A stretch of DNA of 64,000 bases from Paraburkholderia elongata (GTDB lineage Bacteria > Pseudomonadota > Gammaproteobacteria > Burkholderiales > Burkholderiaceae), in assembly GCF_013177735.1 (NCBI RefSeq), contig NZ_WOEZ01000019.1, positions 1-64,000 of the forward strand, in the 5' to 3' direction. Position numbers and translations under genes: made by a program. How positions within the stretch are numbered: the stretch's first letter is position 1; every line of letters starts with the position of its first letter. This document shows, one piece after another, positions 8,400-18,174 of the stretch. The notes beneath the pieces were generated by a model. The model saw only the letters and a program-made list of their open reading frames with translations, had not been told where the DNA came from and searched no databases.

Positions 8400-9527
8400 C
8401 TATGGCGAGCCGAGCCCGAACGACTGGGCAAGTTGTGGGCCCTTGAGGAGCAGGGGCTCGACGGCGGCGCGCCGCGCTGTGGCCCAGTCGGCGAGTACGT
8501 GCACGACGTTCTGCGCCGGCTCGGCTAGCGCTTGTGCGAGGCTCGCGGCGTCGTCGGCGGCTTTCGAGGTGCCTGAGCCCGTGTGAGGCCGCAGCGTGCA
8601 CGCTGCGTCGCCCACGAGAGCAATGCGTCCCTTGGCGAAAGACGGACTCAGCGCGTCTGAGATGGCTTGCAGGAACGGAGCGTCGGTCGCCGCCACCAGT
8701 TGCGACAAGATGCGTGGAAGCCTATCGTGCGCCGCGCGATGCAGGTGCGCCAGTGACTGCGCCGACAGTTCGCCCGGCGCAACCGATACGTTGTGCCGTT
8801 GCCCGTCGCGGCCGGTCAGAAACGAGTTGATCGACGACGCGTCGGATTCGTTCCTGTACCAGAGCCAATTGAACCGGCGCGTGCCCGGTTCGAGCGAACC
8901 GTCCAACGCTGGAATCAGAAACGTCATGAACAGTTCGGCTTGCGAGCGGCACAACGTCATGTTCTCGATCAGATCGGCGATGTCGGCACGCTTGAAGGCG
9001 CTTTCATTCACTAGGCCACGCCAGGCGATGTAGCCCGCGTACGACGAAGCGTTGCCGGGAAACAGCATCGCGCGAAGCCGTGAGCCGGTGCCGTCGGCGG
9101 CGATCAGAATGTCCGCGTGCGCCGGTGGCGGGCCGTCCGCGAAACGGAGTTCGAGGCCGTCCGCGTCTTCGGCGACGCTCGCGACGGTGTGCCCGTAGTG
9201 AACCGCGCCGGGCGGCAGCATGCTGCACAGCGACCGGTAGACGGCGTCCCACGATGAGAACGGCAGCAGCTCCGGGTCGTCGCGTGTCACGTGGCCGTCG
9301 ATATCGATCCAGCGCCGCCGGTGCGTCGGCACCGAGAGCATCTCGCGGGTTCGATGGCCGTGCTCTTCGAGAAAACGCAGCATCCGCCGCAGCACCACGA
9401 CGCCGCCGCCGCGACCGCGAAGCGGTGCCGCAGAACGCTCATAGACGAGCACCTCGTGACCCGTGCACGTCAGCGTCAAAGCGCAGGCGAGTCCTGCTAT
9501 CGAGCCACCCGCAATGGCAATTTTCAT
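8400..9527 (-). CDS. FAD-dependent aromatic hydroxylase (PHBH fold)
   Basis: A 375-residue flavoprotein monooxygenase of the p-hydroxybenzoate hydroxylase class. The N-terminal Rossmann motif is IAGGSIAGLACAL with an acidic end at VYER. The DG motif is ILIAADGTGSRLR (about 150) and the second FAD motif is RIALVGDAACTLRPHTGSG (about 300). Such enzymes use NAD(P)H and O2 to hydroxylate an activated aromatic or pyridine ring; the substrate is unknown. The closest pattern I recall is the 2,6-dihydroxypyridine/6-hydroxynicotinate-type group. A second enzyme of the same group lies at 11933-13156 and shares the YAGYxAWRGLV motif, so the two are likely duplicates with different substrates. It follows the symporter gene after a 295-base gap and may have its own promoter. 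Confidence 0.8.
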   Translation of the reverse strand: MKIAIAGGSIAGLACALTLTCTGHEVLVYERSAAPLRGRGGGVVVLRRMLRFLEEHGHRTREMLSVPTHRRRWIDIDGHVTRDDPELLPFSSWDAVYRSLCSMLPPGAVHYGHTVASVAEDADGLELRFADGPPPAHADILIAADGTGSRLRAMLFPGNASSYAGYIAWRGLVNESAFKRADIADLIENMTLCRSQAELFMTFLIPALDGSLEPGTRRFNWLWYRNESDASSINSFLTGRDGQRHNVSVAPGELSAQSLAHLHRAAHDRLPRILSQLVAATDAPFLQAISDALSPSFAKGRIALVGDAACTLRPHTGSGTSKAADDAASLAQALAEPAQNVVHVLADWATARRAAVEPLLLKGPQLAQSFGLGSP

Positions 9528-9822
9528 GAGCGAATGGCCTCAGGCGTGACGGATGCGTTTTTCATGGCGAGTCTCATTTGCCATCGATCCGATCAGTATG
9601 TGTCCGAGCCGGCGTACAAGCCCTTCCGTTCAGGAAAATTAAGAAAAATTAGCCACGGTATCGAGCGGCCTTTCGCCATGCTTTCGATCCGGAATGCGAG
9701 ACCGTGTCATAGCTGAAGCGGCGCAGATAGCTACTCGGCTTTTGCGCCAGCCGCCGTGTTTCCGGACGTACCGTCCAGCCCGCGTCGATGCGGCCCATCA
9801 GGATCGGCAACGCGCCAAAGCC

Positions 9823-11499
9823 TTACCCGCGCTTCACCATGCCGAGCTCGCAGTCGACGAGCTGGTTGCCATACAACGCACGTTCGCGTACGCCACGTGG
9901 CGAGCTGTCGGTGATCGAGAAAAAGAACACGCCGGCGAAGGCAACGATCATCGAGAAGAGCGCCGGGTATTCGTACGGGTAGATCGCATGCGCGTGTCCC
10001 AGCACCTGCACCCAGACTGTCGGGCTGAGGATCGTCAAGGTCACCGCCGTGATCAGCCCGAGCGAGCCGCCGAGCACCGCGCCTCGCGTGGTCAAGCCGC
10101 GCCAGTAAATCGAAAGAAGCAGGACCGGAAAGTTCGAGCTGGCCGCAATCGAGAAAGTCAGACTGACGATGAACGCGATGTTCTGCTTCTCGAAGGCAAT
10201 GCCCAGCAGAATGGCGAGCACGCCGAGCACAAGCGTGGTGATCCGCGACATGTGCATTTCTTCGCGGTCCGTAGCAGAACCGCGGCGAATCACATTCGCG
10301 TACAGGTCATGCGAGACCGCCGAGGATCCGGCGAGCGTCAGGCCTGCGACAACCGCGAGAATCGTCGAGAAGGCGACCGCGCAGATGAAGCCGAGAAACA
10401 CGTTGCCGCCTACTGCGTGCGCGAGATGGATGGCTACCATGTTCACGCCGCCGATCACCGCGCCGGAGGCCGTGTGATATTGCGGATCGGTCGCAACCAG
10501 CGCAATCGTGCCGAAGCCGATGATGATGATCAGCGCGTAGCCAATGCCGACAATGCCCGTCGCGTACAGAATGCTTTTTCTGGCTGCCTTCGCGTTGCCC
10601 ACCGTGAAAAACCGCATCAGGATGTGCGGCAATCCGGCCGTGCCGAAGATCAACGCCAACCCGAGCGAGACGGCGGAAACCGGATCCGATACAAGTCCGC
10701 CCGGCCTCATGATCGCGGCATGCTTGGGGTGCGCGAGGATCGCCTGCGAGAAGAGGGCATTCAGACTGAAGCCGAAGCGGCTGAGCACCATGAACGCCAT
10801 GAAGGCCGCACCCGCAAGCAGCAAGGCTGCCTTGATGATCTGAATCCATGTCGTGGCGAGCATGCCGCCGAAAAACACGTACACCACCATCAGTACGCCG
10901 ACCATCACGACCGCGACCGTATAGTTGAAACCGAACAGCAACTCGACAAGCTTGCCGGCGCCGACCATCTGCGAGACGAGATAGAGCAGCACGATGACGA
11001 TCGAGCTCGAGGCGGCGAAGGCGCGGATCGGCCGCTGTTGCAGTCGATAGGACACGACGTCGGCCAGCGTATAGCGCCCGAGATTGCGCAGCGGTTCGGC
11101 AATCAGAAAGAGAATGATGGGCCAACTGGCGAGAAAGCCGATTGAATAGATCAGACCGTCATAGCCGCTCGTGAAAACCAGCGCGGATATGCCGAGCAGC
11201 GAAGCGGCGGACATATAGTCGCCGGCGATCGCCCAGCCGTTCTGGAAGGCGGTGATCTTGCCGCCGGCCGCATAGTGATCGGACACGCTGTGGTTCTTTT
11301 TTGCCGCCCAGCGCGTGATGAACAGCGTCGACGCGACGAATAGCAGGAACATGCCGATCGCGATGGGATTGTGCGATCGCGCCGGCGCTGCGGTTTCGGC
11401 CGCAGCGGCGGGCAGGGCGGTGATGGCAGTAAGGGCGGTAAGGGCTCCGACAAGCAGTGCGCTCGACAACCGCCCATGCAGTTGAGAATTCCGTTTCAT
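9823..11499 (-). CDS. Sodium/solute symporter, ActP-like
   Basis: A 558-residue integral membrane protein of the solute:sodium symporter family. It has a cleavable-looking N-terminal segment (ending PAAAAETA), then about 13 membrane helices. Family signatures include [34 protein letters not shown] and [25 protein letters not shown]. Length and pattern match ActP (acetate/monocarboxylate permease). Its start overlaps the DUF485 gene by four bases, the standard yjcH-actP pairing. In this cluster, between aromatic hydroxylases, it probably imports the aromatic acid substrate or a short-chain acid rather than acetate; that is inference. Confidence 0.85.
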   Translation of the reverse strand: MKRNSQLHGRLSSALLVGALTALTAITALPAAAAETAAPARSHNPIAIGMFLLFVASTLFITRWAAKKNHSVSDHYAAGGKITAFQNGWAIAGDYMSAASLLGISALVFTSGYDGLIYSIGFLASWPIILFLIAEPLRNLGRYTLADVVSYRLQQRPIRAFAASSSIVIVLLYLVSQMVGAGKLVELLFGFNYTVAVVMVGVLMVVYVFFGGMLATTWIQIIKAALLLAGAAFMAFMVLSRFGFSLNALFSQAILAHPKHAAIMRPGGLVSDPVSAVSLGLALIFGTAGLPHILMRFFTVGNAKAARKSILYATGIVGIGYALIIIIGFGTIALVATDPQYHTASGAVIGGVNMVAIHLAHAVGGNVFLGFICAVAFSTILAVVAGLTLAGSSAVSHDLYANVIRRGSATDREEMHMSRITTLVLGVLAILLGIAFEKQNIAFIVSLTFSIAASSNFPVLLLSIYWRGLTTRGAVLGGSLGLITAVTLTILSPTVWVQVLGHAHAIYPYEYPALFSMIVAFAGVFFFSITDSSPRGVRERALYGNQLVDCELGMVKRG

Positions 11500-11858
11500 T
11501 GCCGTGCTCCTTGCCGGATTTCATTCACGGCGCGGTCCTGGGTGGTATTGGCTCGCGCGACATACACCGCGACCAGCGCGAACGTAAAGACGAACATGCC
11601 GAAGCCGACCGGAATTCCCCACGTTGCCGGATAGCCGTCGACGATCGGCCGGCCGAGCAGCGCCGGTGCGAACGCAAGCGTGAGAATGAAGGCAAAGTAC
11701 ACAGCCAGCATCAGGATCGTGAGCGTCCACGAGAACGTGCGTCGCGCTCGCACAAGTGCGCGAAAGTGCGGATCGTCGAGCAGCGGATTTGCCGGGGGCG
11801 GCGGGTCGCTGGCGACGTGCTGCGCGCTCATCGGATAGGTTGGGGCGCCATGTTCCAC
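11496..11858 (-). CDS. DUF485 inner-membrane protein (YjcH-like)
   Basis: A 120-residue protein with two membrane helices (about 47-70 and 85-107) flanked by [15 protein letters not shown] and [22 protein letters not shown], the DUF485 signature. DUF485 genes regularly precede actP-type symporters, and here the two overlap (ATGA), which indicates translational coupling. The role is unknown; it may be a small partner subunit of the symporter. The N-terminal 35 residues are Pro-rich and longer than in E. coli YjcH. Confidence 0.85.
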   Translation of the reverse strand: MEHGAPTYPMSAQHVASDPPPPANPLLDDPHFRALVRARRTFSWTLTILMLAVYFAFILTLAFAPALLGRPIVDGYPATWGIPVGFGMFVFTFALVAVYVARANTTQDRAVNEIRQGARQ

Positions 11859-11932
11859 TTGGTCTCCTTTCGAAACGACTTCTTATCGGTGCTGCAAGAG
11901 TGGATCGAACCCACCGCAAGCACAACGAACAT

Positions 11933-13156
11933 TTAAAAATGTGCAGGTACTGCGGTCTCGCGCATCACCGCATCGGGCGTGCGATAGCGCTCGGCCATTT
12001 CACGGTCGACCTCGGTTTTCAATTGCGCCTGCATGTAAGCGCCGAGATGGCGCGCGTGCTGGACGATGGCCGCGCCGACTTGGGTGCGCACGCTGCTGTA
12101 CTCCGCGAGTGCGTCCTGAACGTCTGCATGACTCTTCAACGCGCTGACTAGCGCCATCGCATCGCTCGCCGCTTTGGTGACGCCCATGCCGCAGTGCGGC
12201 CGCGCGACGAACGCGGCGTCGCCCAACAAGGCAACCCGGCCGAACGCCATGTGCGGCACTTCGAGGTCGAAGATGGGTTGAAAGAGCGGTTGCGCCGATT
12301 TGGTCACCACTTCGCCGAATTGCGGCGCGAGCAGCGTGAGCGCCGCGTCTTCCATGTCGGCGAGCACCTCGCGGCGAATCAGCGTTGGCGGAATGCCACC
12401 CACCCAGCGTTTGCCGGATTCATCGGTCAGCAGGTTCGGCAACTGGATGTCTTCGCTCGTCGCGCGATACCAGACGAAGTTGTAGCGGCGCTCGCCCGGA
12501 GTCGTGCTGTTGCCTTGGCCGGCAACCGGATAGCCGAGAATCTGTTCGCGCGGCGGCAGGCAGAAGGCAAACTTGTCGAACAGCGCCTCGCGCGTGGCTC
12601 GCGACAGCGACGCTTCGTCGACAAGGCCGCGCCATGCGACATAGCCGGCATACTGAAGCTTCACGTCAGGCAGGAACCGCTCGCGAATCGCCGACTTGAA
12701 ACCGTCCGCAGCAATCACGAGGTCGGCGCGCAATACGGTGCCGTCACTGAGCGACACGCTTGCCTGATCGGCTCCGTCTTCCACGGATACGACGGTGCCG
12801 CCGGCATGGTAGTGGACGTCGGGCAGCGCCGCGCGCAGCACGTGATACATCTTGCCCCACGCGGTCAGGGTCTGCGGCAGTTCGCGCTCGGACAACACCG
12901 CGCCGCTCTGCGCGAATGTCACGCGCGACTGCACTTTGACGCCGATCGAGTCGTCGATTGCGATGCCGGCTGCGGTCATGGCGTCGAATAACTCGGGATG
13001 GGTGACGATGCCGGCGCCGCGGCCGGCCAGTTCTTCAGGAACGCGCTCGAATATGTCGACATCCCAGCCATTGCGGACCAGCAGATTGGCCGCAAACAGG
13101 CCGCCCAGCGAGCCACCGACGATGATTGCTTTTGAACGTGCGGAAGGATTGGTCAC
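11933..13156 (-). CDS. FAD-dependent aromatic hydroxylase (second copy)
   Basis: A 407-residue PHBH-fold monooxygenase. The start is the GTG at 13156 (VTNPSARSKAIIVGG): it follows an AGGAGAG and begins right after the stop of the VOC gene, with one base between. A longer open frame upstream is only the antisense of the VOC gene. Motifs are IIVGGSLGGLFAANLL (FAD), DLVIAADGFKSAIRERFL (DG motif) and GRVALLGDAAFVARPHCGMGVTKA (second FAD motif). It is close to the enzyme at 8400-9527 (shared YAGYVAWRGLVDE). It hydroxylates an unknown ring substrate with NAD(P)H and O2. Tight spacing with the VOC gene suggests hydroxylation followed by ring cleavage or isomerisation of the product. Confidence 0.85.
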   Translation of the reverse strand: MTNPSARSKAIIVGGSLGGLFAANLLVRNGWDVDIFERVPEELAGRGAGIVTHPELFDAMTAAGIAIDDSIGVKVQSRVTFAQSGAVLSERELPQTLTAWGKMYHVLRAALPDVHYHAGGTVVSVEDGADQASVSLSDGTVLRADLVIAADGFKSAIRERFLPDVKLQYAGYVAWRGLVDEASLSRATREALFDKFAFCLPPREQILGYPVAGQGNSTTPGERRYNFVWYRATSEDIQLPNLLTDESGKRWVGGIPPTLIRREVLADMEDAALTLLAPQFGEVVTKSAQPLFQPIFDLEVPHMAFGRVALLGDAAFVARPHCGMGVTKAASDAMALVSALKSHADVQDALAEYSSVRTQVGAAIVQHARHLGAYMQAQLKTEVDREMAERYRTPDAVMRETAVPAHF

Positions 13157-13158
13157 GA

Positions 13159-13644
13159 TTACTCTCCTGCGTTGATGGATGCGCGATCGAAGGCCGGATG
13201 GGCTTCGGCCAGACCGGTGACTTCTTCTGCGGGGAAATTCAGTTCGATGGTCACGCCGGACGGGTCCTCGATGAACACCTGATGCAGGCCGAGGCTCGGC
13301 ACCGTGCGATCGCGCCAGGCCACGCCTTCCGCTTGCAAGGTCTTCCACATGTCTTCGACACCCGTCGCAAGAAACGCGATGTGGTCGACCGTGCCGGTTC
13401 CGGTGGCGGGCAATGCCTTGTCGCCGAGATAGGCGGTGAGCCCGGCGGGATTGTCCGGATCGACGCCAATGATGTGGACGGTGCCGAAGTCGGCCTCATC
13501 GCCACCCTTGTAAAGCCACGCGCCCGGAAAGTCGAAGGGCGGGCGGTAGCCCCGCTTGAAACCGAGGATCCGCTCGTAGAAACGACAGGATTGCTCGAGA
13601 TCCATCGTGCGGATCGAGTAGTGCGCAAGTTTTGACACAGGCAT
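13159..13644 (-). CDS. VOC-superfamily metalloprotein (glyoxalase/dioxygenase-like)
   Basis: A 161-residue vicinal-oxygen-chelate protein. Two beta-alpha-beta-beta-beta modules are visible: LAHYSIRTMDLEQSCRFYE (metal His8) and TVDHIAFLATGVEDMW (second His), with the metal Glu of GVTIELNFP near residue 138. The length fits single-chain lactoylglutathione-lyase or extradiol-type proteins. As first gene of the minus-strand cluster, preceded by a palindrome at 13662-13702, and coupled to a ring hydroxylase, it most likely acts on the hydroxylated aromatic product; the reaction cannot be fixed from sequence. Confidence 0.8.
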   Translation of the reverse strand: MPVSKLAHYSIRTMDLEQSCRFYERILGFKRGYRPPFDFPGAWLYKGGDEADFGTVHIIGVDPDNPAGLTAYLGDKALPATGTGTVDHIAFLATGVEDMWKTLQAEGVAWRDRTVPSLGLHQVFIEDPSGVTIELNFPAEEVTGLAEAHPAFDRASINAGE

Positions 13645-13653
13645 AAGGAACTC

Positions 13654-13702
13654 CTACTATGCTATTTATCGTTCGATTAGTGATCGATGGATAAATAGTA
13701 GG
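13654..13702 (-). promoter_or_regulatory. Palindromic operator upstream of the catabolic cluster
   Basis: CTATTTATC (13662-13670) is repeated in inverted orientation as GATAAATAG (13690-13698). The outer bases CCTACTAT (13653-13660) and ATAGTAGG (13695-13702) add a second, offset match. The block lies 10-55 bases upstream of the VOC start, between it and the TetR-family gene, so it is the natural candidate operator for that repressor. Confidence 0.55.
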
Positions 13703-13746
13703 CGAATTCTTCGGCGGGAGAAAGCGGCGTAACGGCGGTGTTTACC

Positions 13747-13778
13747 CTGGAAAATTCGCTGGAAAATTCGCTGGAAAA
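13747..13778. repeat. 12-bp tandem repeat
   Basis: CTGGAAAATTCG occurs twice in full and once in part (CTGGAAAA) in the gap between the VOC gene start and the TetR gene end. No function is evident; it could be a slippage product. Confidence 0.8.
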
Positions 13779-13839
13779 CGCAAAGGAGCGTTGCGCGATG
13801 GGCGATGCAGCTAGTGGCCGGCTGTGGTGCCGGCCGGCG

Positions 13840-14547
13840 TCAGGCTTTGGCCTTGCTGGAGGCTTTCGGTACGTGCTTGAGCGCTTCAGGCACGCCATTG
13901 AGGAAGGCGTCGACCTGGCGCGCGATGTGGTCTTCGACGTTGTCGCTGACCGGCAGTCCGTAGATCCATTTCCGGACGCCGAGATAGAAGATGCTGGCGT
14001 GCAGGCTCCAGATCAGCTCCAGGTCGATCTCGCGCTGCTTCGTGCTGGACGAAGCCGGGAGGTCGTAGGCGGAGCGGATTTCCGCCATGACGGGCAGGAA
14101 CACGTGTTCGCGCAGCCGCGACAGATATTTGGAGTTGATGCCTTCGCGCGTCAAACCGGCGAAGATGAAAATCCGGATCCATTCGCGCCGCAGGATCACG
14201 CCGGCGTACGACGAGTAGAACCTGATCATCCGTTCCTGAATCGGCACGGAGCGGTCCTTGATCAGGCTTTCCCAACTCGTGTCCCATTGATAGACCTCTT
14301 CGTACACGCGGTCGATCAAGGCTTCCTTGCTCGGGAAATAGCGGTAGAGAAGCGGCTGGGTCACGCCGAGTTGGCGCGCGAGTTCGCGGGTGCTGCCGGA
14401 GAAGCCGTGCGTGGCGAAGTGGTCGATGGCCTTCAGCACGATCTGGCGCTCCCGCACTTCGGGAGCCAGGCGGCGCGTGATGCCCTTCTCGATGTCGTGC
14501 ACCTCGCTCTTCGACGCTGCGTCGACCGTCCGTACTTTTCTCGGCAT
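13840..14547 (-). CDS. TetR-family transcriptional regulator
   Basis: A 235-residue regulator from the start MPRKVRTVDAAS; an ATG 12 codons earlier is possible. The DNA-binding domain is clear: IVLKAIDHFATHGFSGSTRE, then LARQLGVTQPLLYRYFPSK and EALIDRVYEEV. The C-terminal ligand domain (about 85-220) is of the kind found in regulators of aromatic-degradation genes. It lies immediately upstream of the catabolic cluster on the same strand, separated by 195 bases that contain the palindrome and the tandem repeat, and is divergent from the large regulator gene at 14886. It probably represses the cluster and is released by the substrate. Confidence 0.85.
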   Translation of the reverse strand: MPRKVRTVDAASKSEVHDIEKGITRRLAPEVRERQIVLKAIDHFATHGFSGSTRELARQLGVTQPLLYRYFPSKEALIDRVYEEVYQWDTSWESLIKDRSVPIQERMIRFYSSYAGVILRREWIRIFIFAGLTREGINSKYLSRLREHVFLPVMAEIRSAYDLPASSSTKQREIDLELIWSLHASIFYLGVRKWIYGLPVSDNVEDHIARQVDAFLNGVPEALKHVPKASSKAKA

Positions 14548-14885
14548 GGTGTGTTCGGTACCCAGGATGTTCGGACGCATCATACAAAGATTACCCCGCT
14601 CTGGCTAGGCGAAGGCGCCCTGCGGCCGCGCTTGCCGAGCGGGCCGGAGGCCGGTTGGGAGCACGCGCAGCGCTCGGTTGCGATGTCCAGCGCGGTCAGG
14701 TCGGGGGCGAGGCCGGACGCGCTTAGTACAAATTTTTTGAACAGTACGTTCAGTTTTTTCCGCGCATGCGAGGTCGTCGCTGCTCTAGACTCCGGGGGAT
14801 TCGACGCTGAGTGTTCTTTCCTCAGTTCTCCCCTCCGTCTTCCCCCAGTTGTTCCTTTATCCGCTGTGTTTGGGATGCTCAGGTA
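14548..14885. other. Divergent promoter region
   Basis: About 340 bases between the TetR gene and the large regulator gene. TTTTTTGAACAGTACGTTCAG near 14734-14755 includes a short dyad (GAACAGTACGTTC) that may be an operator. No coding frame is supported. Confidence 0.4.
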
Positions 14886-17885
14886 ATGATTCACATTGGC
14901 CCGCTTCAGGTAGACGTTGAGCGTCGGGAAGTGTTTCTCGACGGCCAGCCTGTGCGCTTCGGCAGCCGCGCGTTCGACATACTGGCCGTGCTGATCGCCG
15001 CGAACGGCGGGCTGGTGTCGAAGAACGAGATACTCAAACAGGTCTGGCCGGACGCGATCGTTGAAGAGAACAATCTTCAGGTTCATATGTCCGCGCTTCG
15101 CAAGGTGCTGGGCGAAAGTCGCGGACTGATACAGACAGTGTCCGGACGAGGCTACCGGCTGGTTCAAAGGGCTTCGTCTGCGGCTGCCTTCAGCAACGCT
15201 AATGATGACGACAAGCTCGACGACGTCATGCAAGGCGGGAGCGTTCCGCACAACCTGCCTGTCAATTTGTCGGCGCTGATCGGACGGGACCAGGCGCTGG
15301 ACGATGTTTCGCTGGCGCTCGCTTCGGCCCGCCATGTGACGCTCGTCGGCTCGGGCGGCATCGGCAAGACCCGTCTGGCCGTGGAAGTCGCACGCGGTTC
15401 GCTGGCGCGCTTTCCGGACGGCGTCTATCTGGTCGCGCTCGCCTCGACCTCCGATGCGAGTAGCGTCCTCGCGGCGTTCGCGGCCAGCATCGGCGTGAAT
15501 CCGGCGAGCGGGCCGCTCACGCTCGCGCGCATCAGCAAGGAGTTCCGCGAGCGGAGCGTGCTGTTCGTGCTCGACAACTGCGAGCATGTGCTCGGCCACG
15601 CCGCGGAGCTTGCCGAGACGCTCCTCGGCGCCGGTCCCGCCGTGCGCGTGCTCGCAACCAGCCGGGAGGCGCTGCGCATCGTGGACGAACACCTGTACTG
15701 GGTCGCTTCGCTGCAGGTGCCCGCCCAGGACGAGCAGAGTCAGAATGTCCTGCAATGCAGCGCCGTCGAGTTATTCCTGTCACGCGCCCGCGCGATCGAC
15801 GCGCGCTTCTCATTCGACGAAACAAGCATCCATCTGACCGGCATGGTATGCCGCCGGCTCGACGGCATACCGTTGGCCATCGAACTGGCAGCGGCACGCG
15901 CGGCGATACTCGGAATTGCGACACTGGCAAGCCATCTCGACGACCGCTTCGACATGCTGACCGGCGGCAATCGCACCGCGTTGCCACGCCACCAGACCTT
16001 GAAGGCGACGCTCGACTGGAGCCACGCGATGCTCGACGATGCTGAACGCACGACGCTGCGCCGGCTAGGCATCTTTGTGAGCAGCTTCACGATGGACGCT
16101 GCGATCGCCGTCGTGAGCGACGGCGCGTTGCGGGAACTCGAGGTGATCGCGGCGGTGTCGGGGCTGGTGGAAAAGTCCTTGGTGGTGAGGTGCATGGAGT
16201 GCGGCAGGGCGAGCTATCGCCTGCTGGAAACCACGCGTGCGTATGCGATGCAGAAGCTCGAGGATAACGGCGAGCAGCGCGTCGTCATGCTCAATCATGC
16301 GCGTTACTTCGCTGGTGTGCTGGAGCGCGAAGCGCTGAGCCGCGCGGACCCCGTGAGCGCCTTCGCCGACGGTTGGCATCAACAGATGCGCGTGCTGCTC
16401 GACGACTTGCGCATGGCACTGGGTTGGGCTCTATCGCCGAAGGGCGGCGAAGCGCTGGGCGAAACGGTGGTCGAAGCGCTGGCCGTGAAGGTCGTGTTTC
16501 TTCTCTATGAACTATCGATGGTCGACGAGTGCTGCACATGGGCGCGGCGGGCCCTCGATGCGGTCGCGGCGACCCACCATGGCTCGCGCTCGACCCGCCA
16601 CCTCCGTGTGCATATGCAACTGAAAGCGGCGCTTGCGGCGGCTCTTCTCTACGTCAACGGACCGAACCAGGAAACCTTCGGCATCTGGTCCGAGGTTCTC
16701 GCCTCGGCGATTGCGCTTGGGGACCATGCGTTCGAAGCCCGCGCATTGTGGGGCATGTGGAACGCCAGTCAATCGTCCGGTGCGGCGCGCAATGCGCTGG
16801 CGTTCGCCGGGCGCTTCGCGTTGCTCGCCTCCGAGGCGGGCGACACGGGTTGCGCGGTGCTCGCCGACCGGCTGCTCGGCATCGCGTCGCATTACACAGG
16901 CGATCAACGGCAGGCCCGCGCGTCGCTCGAACAATTGCTGCGGCACGGCGACGGCTTGCATCAGCGCCTGCCGCTGGGCCAGTCCGTCGATCAACGGATC
17001 GTCGGCTGTGCGACGCTCGCGCGCGTGCTGTGGCTGCAGGGTTTCCGCGATCAGGCGCTGCGGCTCGCGGAGGATAGCGTGGCCGACGCTTGCGATCAGC
17101 AACAGGCGATGGTCACGAGTTATGTGCTGGTCGAGGCGCTTGTCCCGCTGGCGCTGTTGTCGGGCAAGCGGGACAGGGCAGCCCACGCGATCGCGTTGCT
17201 GAAGGAGGTGTCGGCGCGCGCGGGTTTGAACGTGTCGCAAGCGTGTTGCCGCTGTTTCGAGGAGTACCTGTGCTCGATGGACGACGTGTCACCCGAGCGC
17301 TTGCACGCTTTCCGCACCGCGCTGGACGATCTGGAGTCGCTCGAGTTCGGTGCGCCGCGCGCCATGCTCACGGGACAGTACAGCTTTGCGCTTGGCCGCG
17401 CCGGTCAGCGGGAAGAGGGCATTGCCGCCGTAGTGCGCGCGCTGGTTCAGTGCGACGAAACCGGCGACCATTGGTATGCCAGCGAACTCAGGCGCATCCA
17501 CGGCGAACTGCTGCTGATGGAGCCGACGGGCGCGTCCCCGTCCAAAGCAATGGCAAGGGATGCAGAGGCGTGTCTGGTCGTTGCGTTGGAGGAGTCGCTG
17601 ATGCAAGGCTGCCGCACGCTGCAATTGCGGGCCGCGACCAGCCTCGGCCGGCTTTGGCACGCGCAAGGCCAAAGTGCGGAGGCTGCACAGCTCCTGAAGT
17701 CGGCCTGTTCGAGACTGACCGAGGGTCTCGACTGGGACGATTTCAAAGCCGCTACCCATTTGCTGCAGATCACGGCTGCGGCCAGCGAGCAGGCCATTGC
17801 TTCCGCCAACGTTCCGGCCGCTGCACCTGCCGTGGCGGGTTCTTCCGACGCGCCGCCAGACGCAAGAATCAGCGAATGCGGTTAG
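14886..17885 (+). CDS. Winged-helix / STAND ATPase / TPR regulator
   Basis: A 999-residue putative transcriptional activator. Residues about 1-95 are an OmpR/CadC-type winged helix (FGSRAFDILAVLIAANGGLV, then NNLQVHMSALRKVLGE and TVSGRGYRLVQR). Residues about 130-420 are an NB-ARC/STAND-type ATPase with the P-loop GSGGIGKTRLAVE and the Walker-B-like VLFVLDNCEHVL. The remaining 550 residues are helical and TPR-like (repeated A-rich helices around ARALWGMWNAS, ASHYTGDQRQARASLEQLL). This plan resembles MalT/AfsR-like signal-integrating activators, but with a winged helix at the N-terminus. The start is the ATG of MIHIGPLQV, placed one residue before the family pattern. A shorter homologue is at 26325-27842. 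Ligand and targets are unknown. Confidence 0.85.
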   Translation: MIHIGPLQVDVERREVFLDGQPVRFGSRAFDILAVLIAANGGLVSKNEILKQVWPDAIVEENNLQVHMSALRKVLGESRGLIQTVSGRGYRLVQRASSAAAFSNANDDDKLDDVMQGGSVPHNLPVNLSALIGRDQALDDVSLALASARHVTLVGSGGIGKTRLAVEVARGSLARFPDGVYLVALASTSDASSVLAAFAASIGVNPASGPLTLARISKEFRERSVLFVLDNCEHVLGHAAELAETLLGAGPAVRVLATSREALRIVDEHLYWVASLQVPAQDEQSQNVLQCSAVELFLSRARAIDARFSFDETSIHLTGMVCRRLDGIPLAIELAAARAAILGIATLASHLDDRFDMLTGGNRTALPRHQTLKATLDWSHAMLDDAERTTLRRLGIFVSSFTMDAAIAVVSDGALRELEVIAAVSGLVEKSLVVRCMECGRASYRLLETTRAYAMQKLEDNGEQRVVMLNHARYFAGVLEREALSRADPVSAFADGWHQQMRVLLDDLRMALGWALSPKGGEALGETVVEALAVKVVFLLYELSMVDECCTWARRALDAVAATHHGSRSTRHLRVHMQLKAALAAALLYVNGPNQETFGIWSEVLASAIALGDHAFEARALWGMWNASQSSGAARNALAFAGRFALLASEAGDTGCAVLADRLLGIASHYTGDQRQARASLEQLLRHGDGLHQRLPLGQSVDQRIVGCATLARVLWLQGFRDQALRLAEDSVADACDQQQAMVTSYVLVEALVPLALLSGKRDRAAHAIALLKEVSARAGLNVSQACCRCFEEYLCSMDDVSPERLHAFRTALDDLESLEFGAPRAMLTGQYSFALGRAGQREEGIAAVVRALVQCDETGDHWYASELRRIHGELLLMEPTGASPSKAMARDAEACLVVALEESLMQGCRTLQLRAATSLGRLWHAQGQSAEAAQLLKSACSRLTEGLDWDDFKAATHLLQITAAASEQAIASANVPAAAPAVAGSSDAPPDARISECG

Positions 17886-17977
17886 GCGGCATTCATCTGG
17901 ATCAGATTCCCGCCGGGGTCAAGCTCGCGACGGGCATGACCTGCACGGTGACGCTGCGGCCGCAGCGTGGCCATTGA
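17886..17977 (+). pseudogene. Possible 3' remnant of a membrane-fusion (HlyD) gene
   Basis: Directly after the regulator stop, the frame ending at 17977 reads GGIHLDQIPAGVKLATGMTC then TVTLRPQ. This resembles the C-terminal beta-barrel end of HlyD/EmrA-type secretion proteins (pattern P-x-G-V-x-L-x-x-G-M-T-x-x-V). Only about 30 codons remain, so it would be a relic of a lost efflux gene. Confidence 0.35.
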
Positions 17978-18174
17978 CCATTGATCTGACGACGGCGCAC
18001 AAGGCACCACAAATTGAGTGCATGAACGCCGAAACCGTGCGAATTCGAAAACACCGCGAGCGCAACCGGTTCAAAGTAGTGGGCAGCGCGACATGGGCAC
18101 GCCACACCACAGGCGCCCCCATCTTGGTGTAATTTATCGTTTTGAAACCAACGCAATTCTTGGAGAAAATTATC

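Noticed and set aside
9694..11145. Long open frame on the plus strand opposite the symporter gene
   Set aside because: Composition is Arg/His/Asp-rich with no motif, and it is fully antisense to a clear membrane transporter; high-GC codon bias produces such frames.
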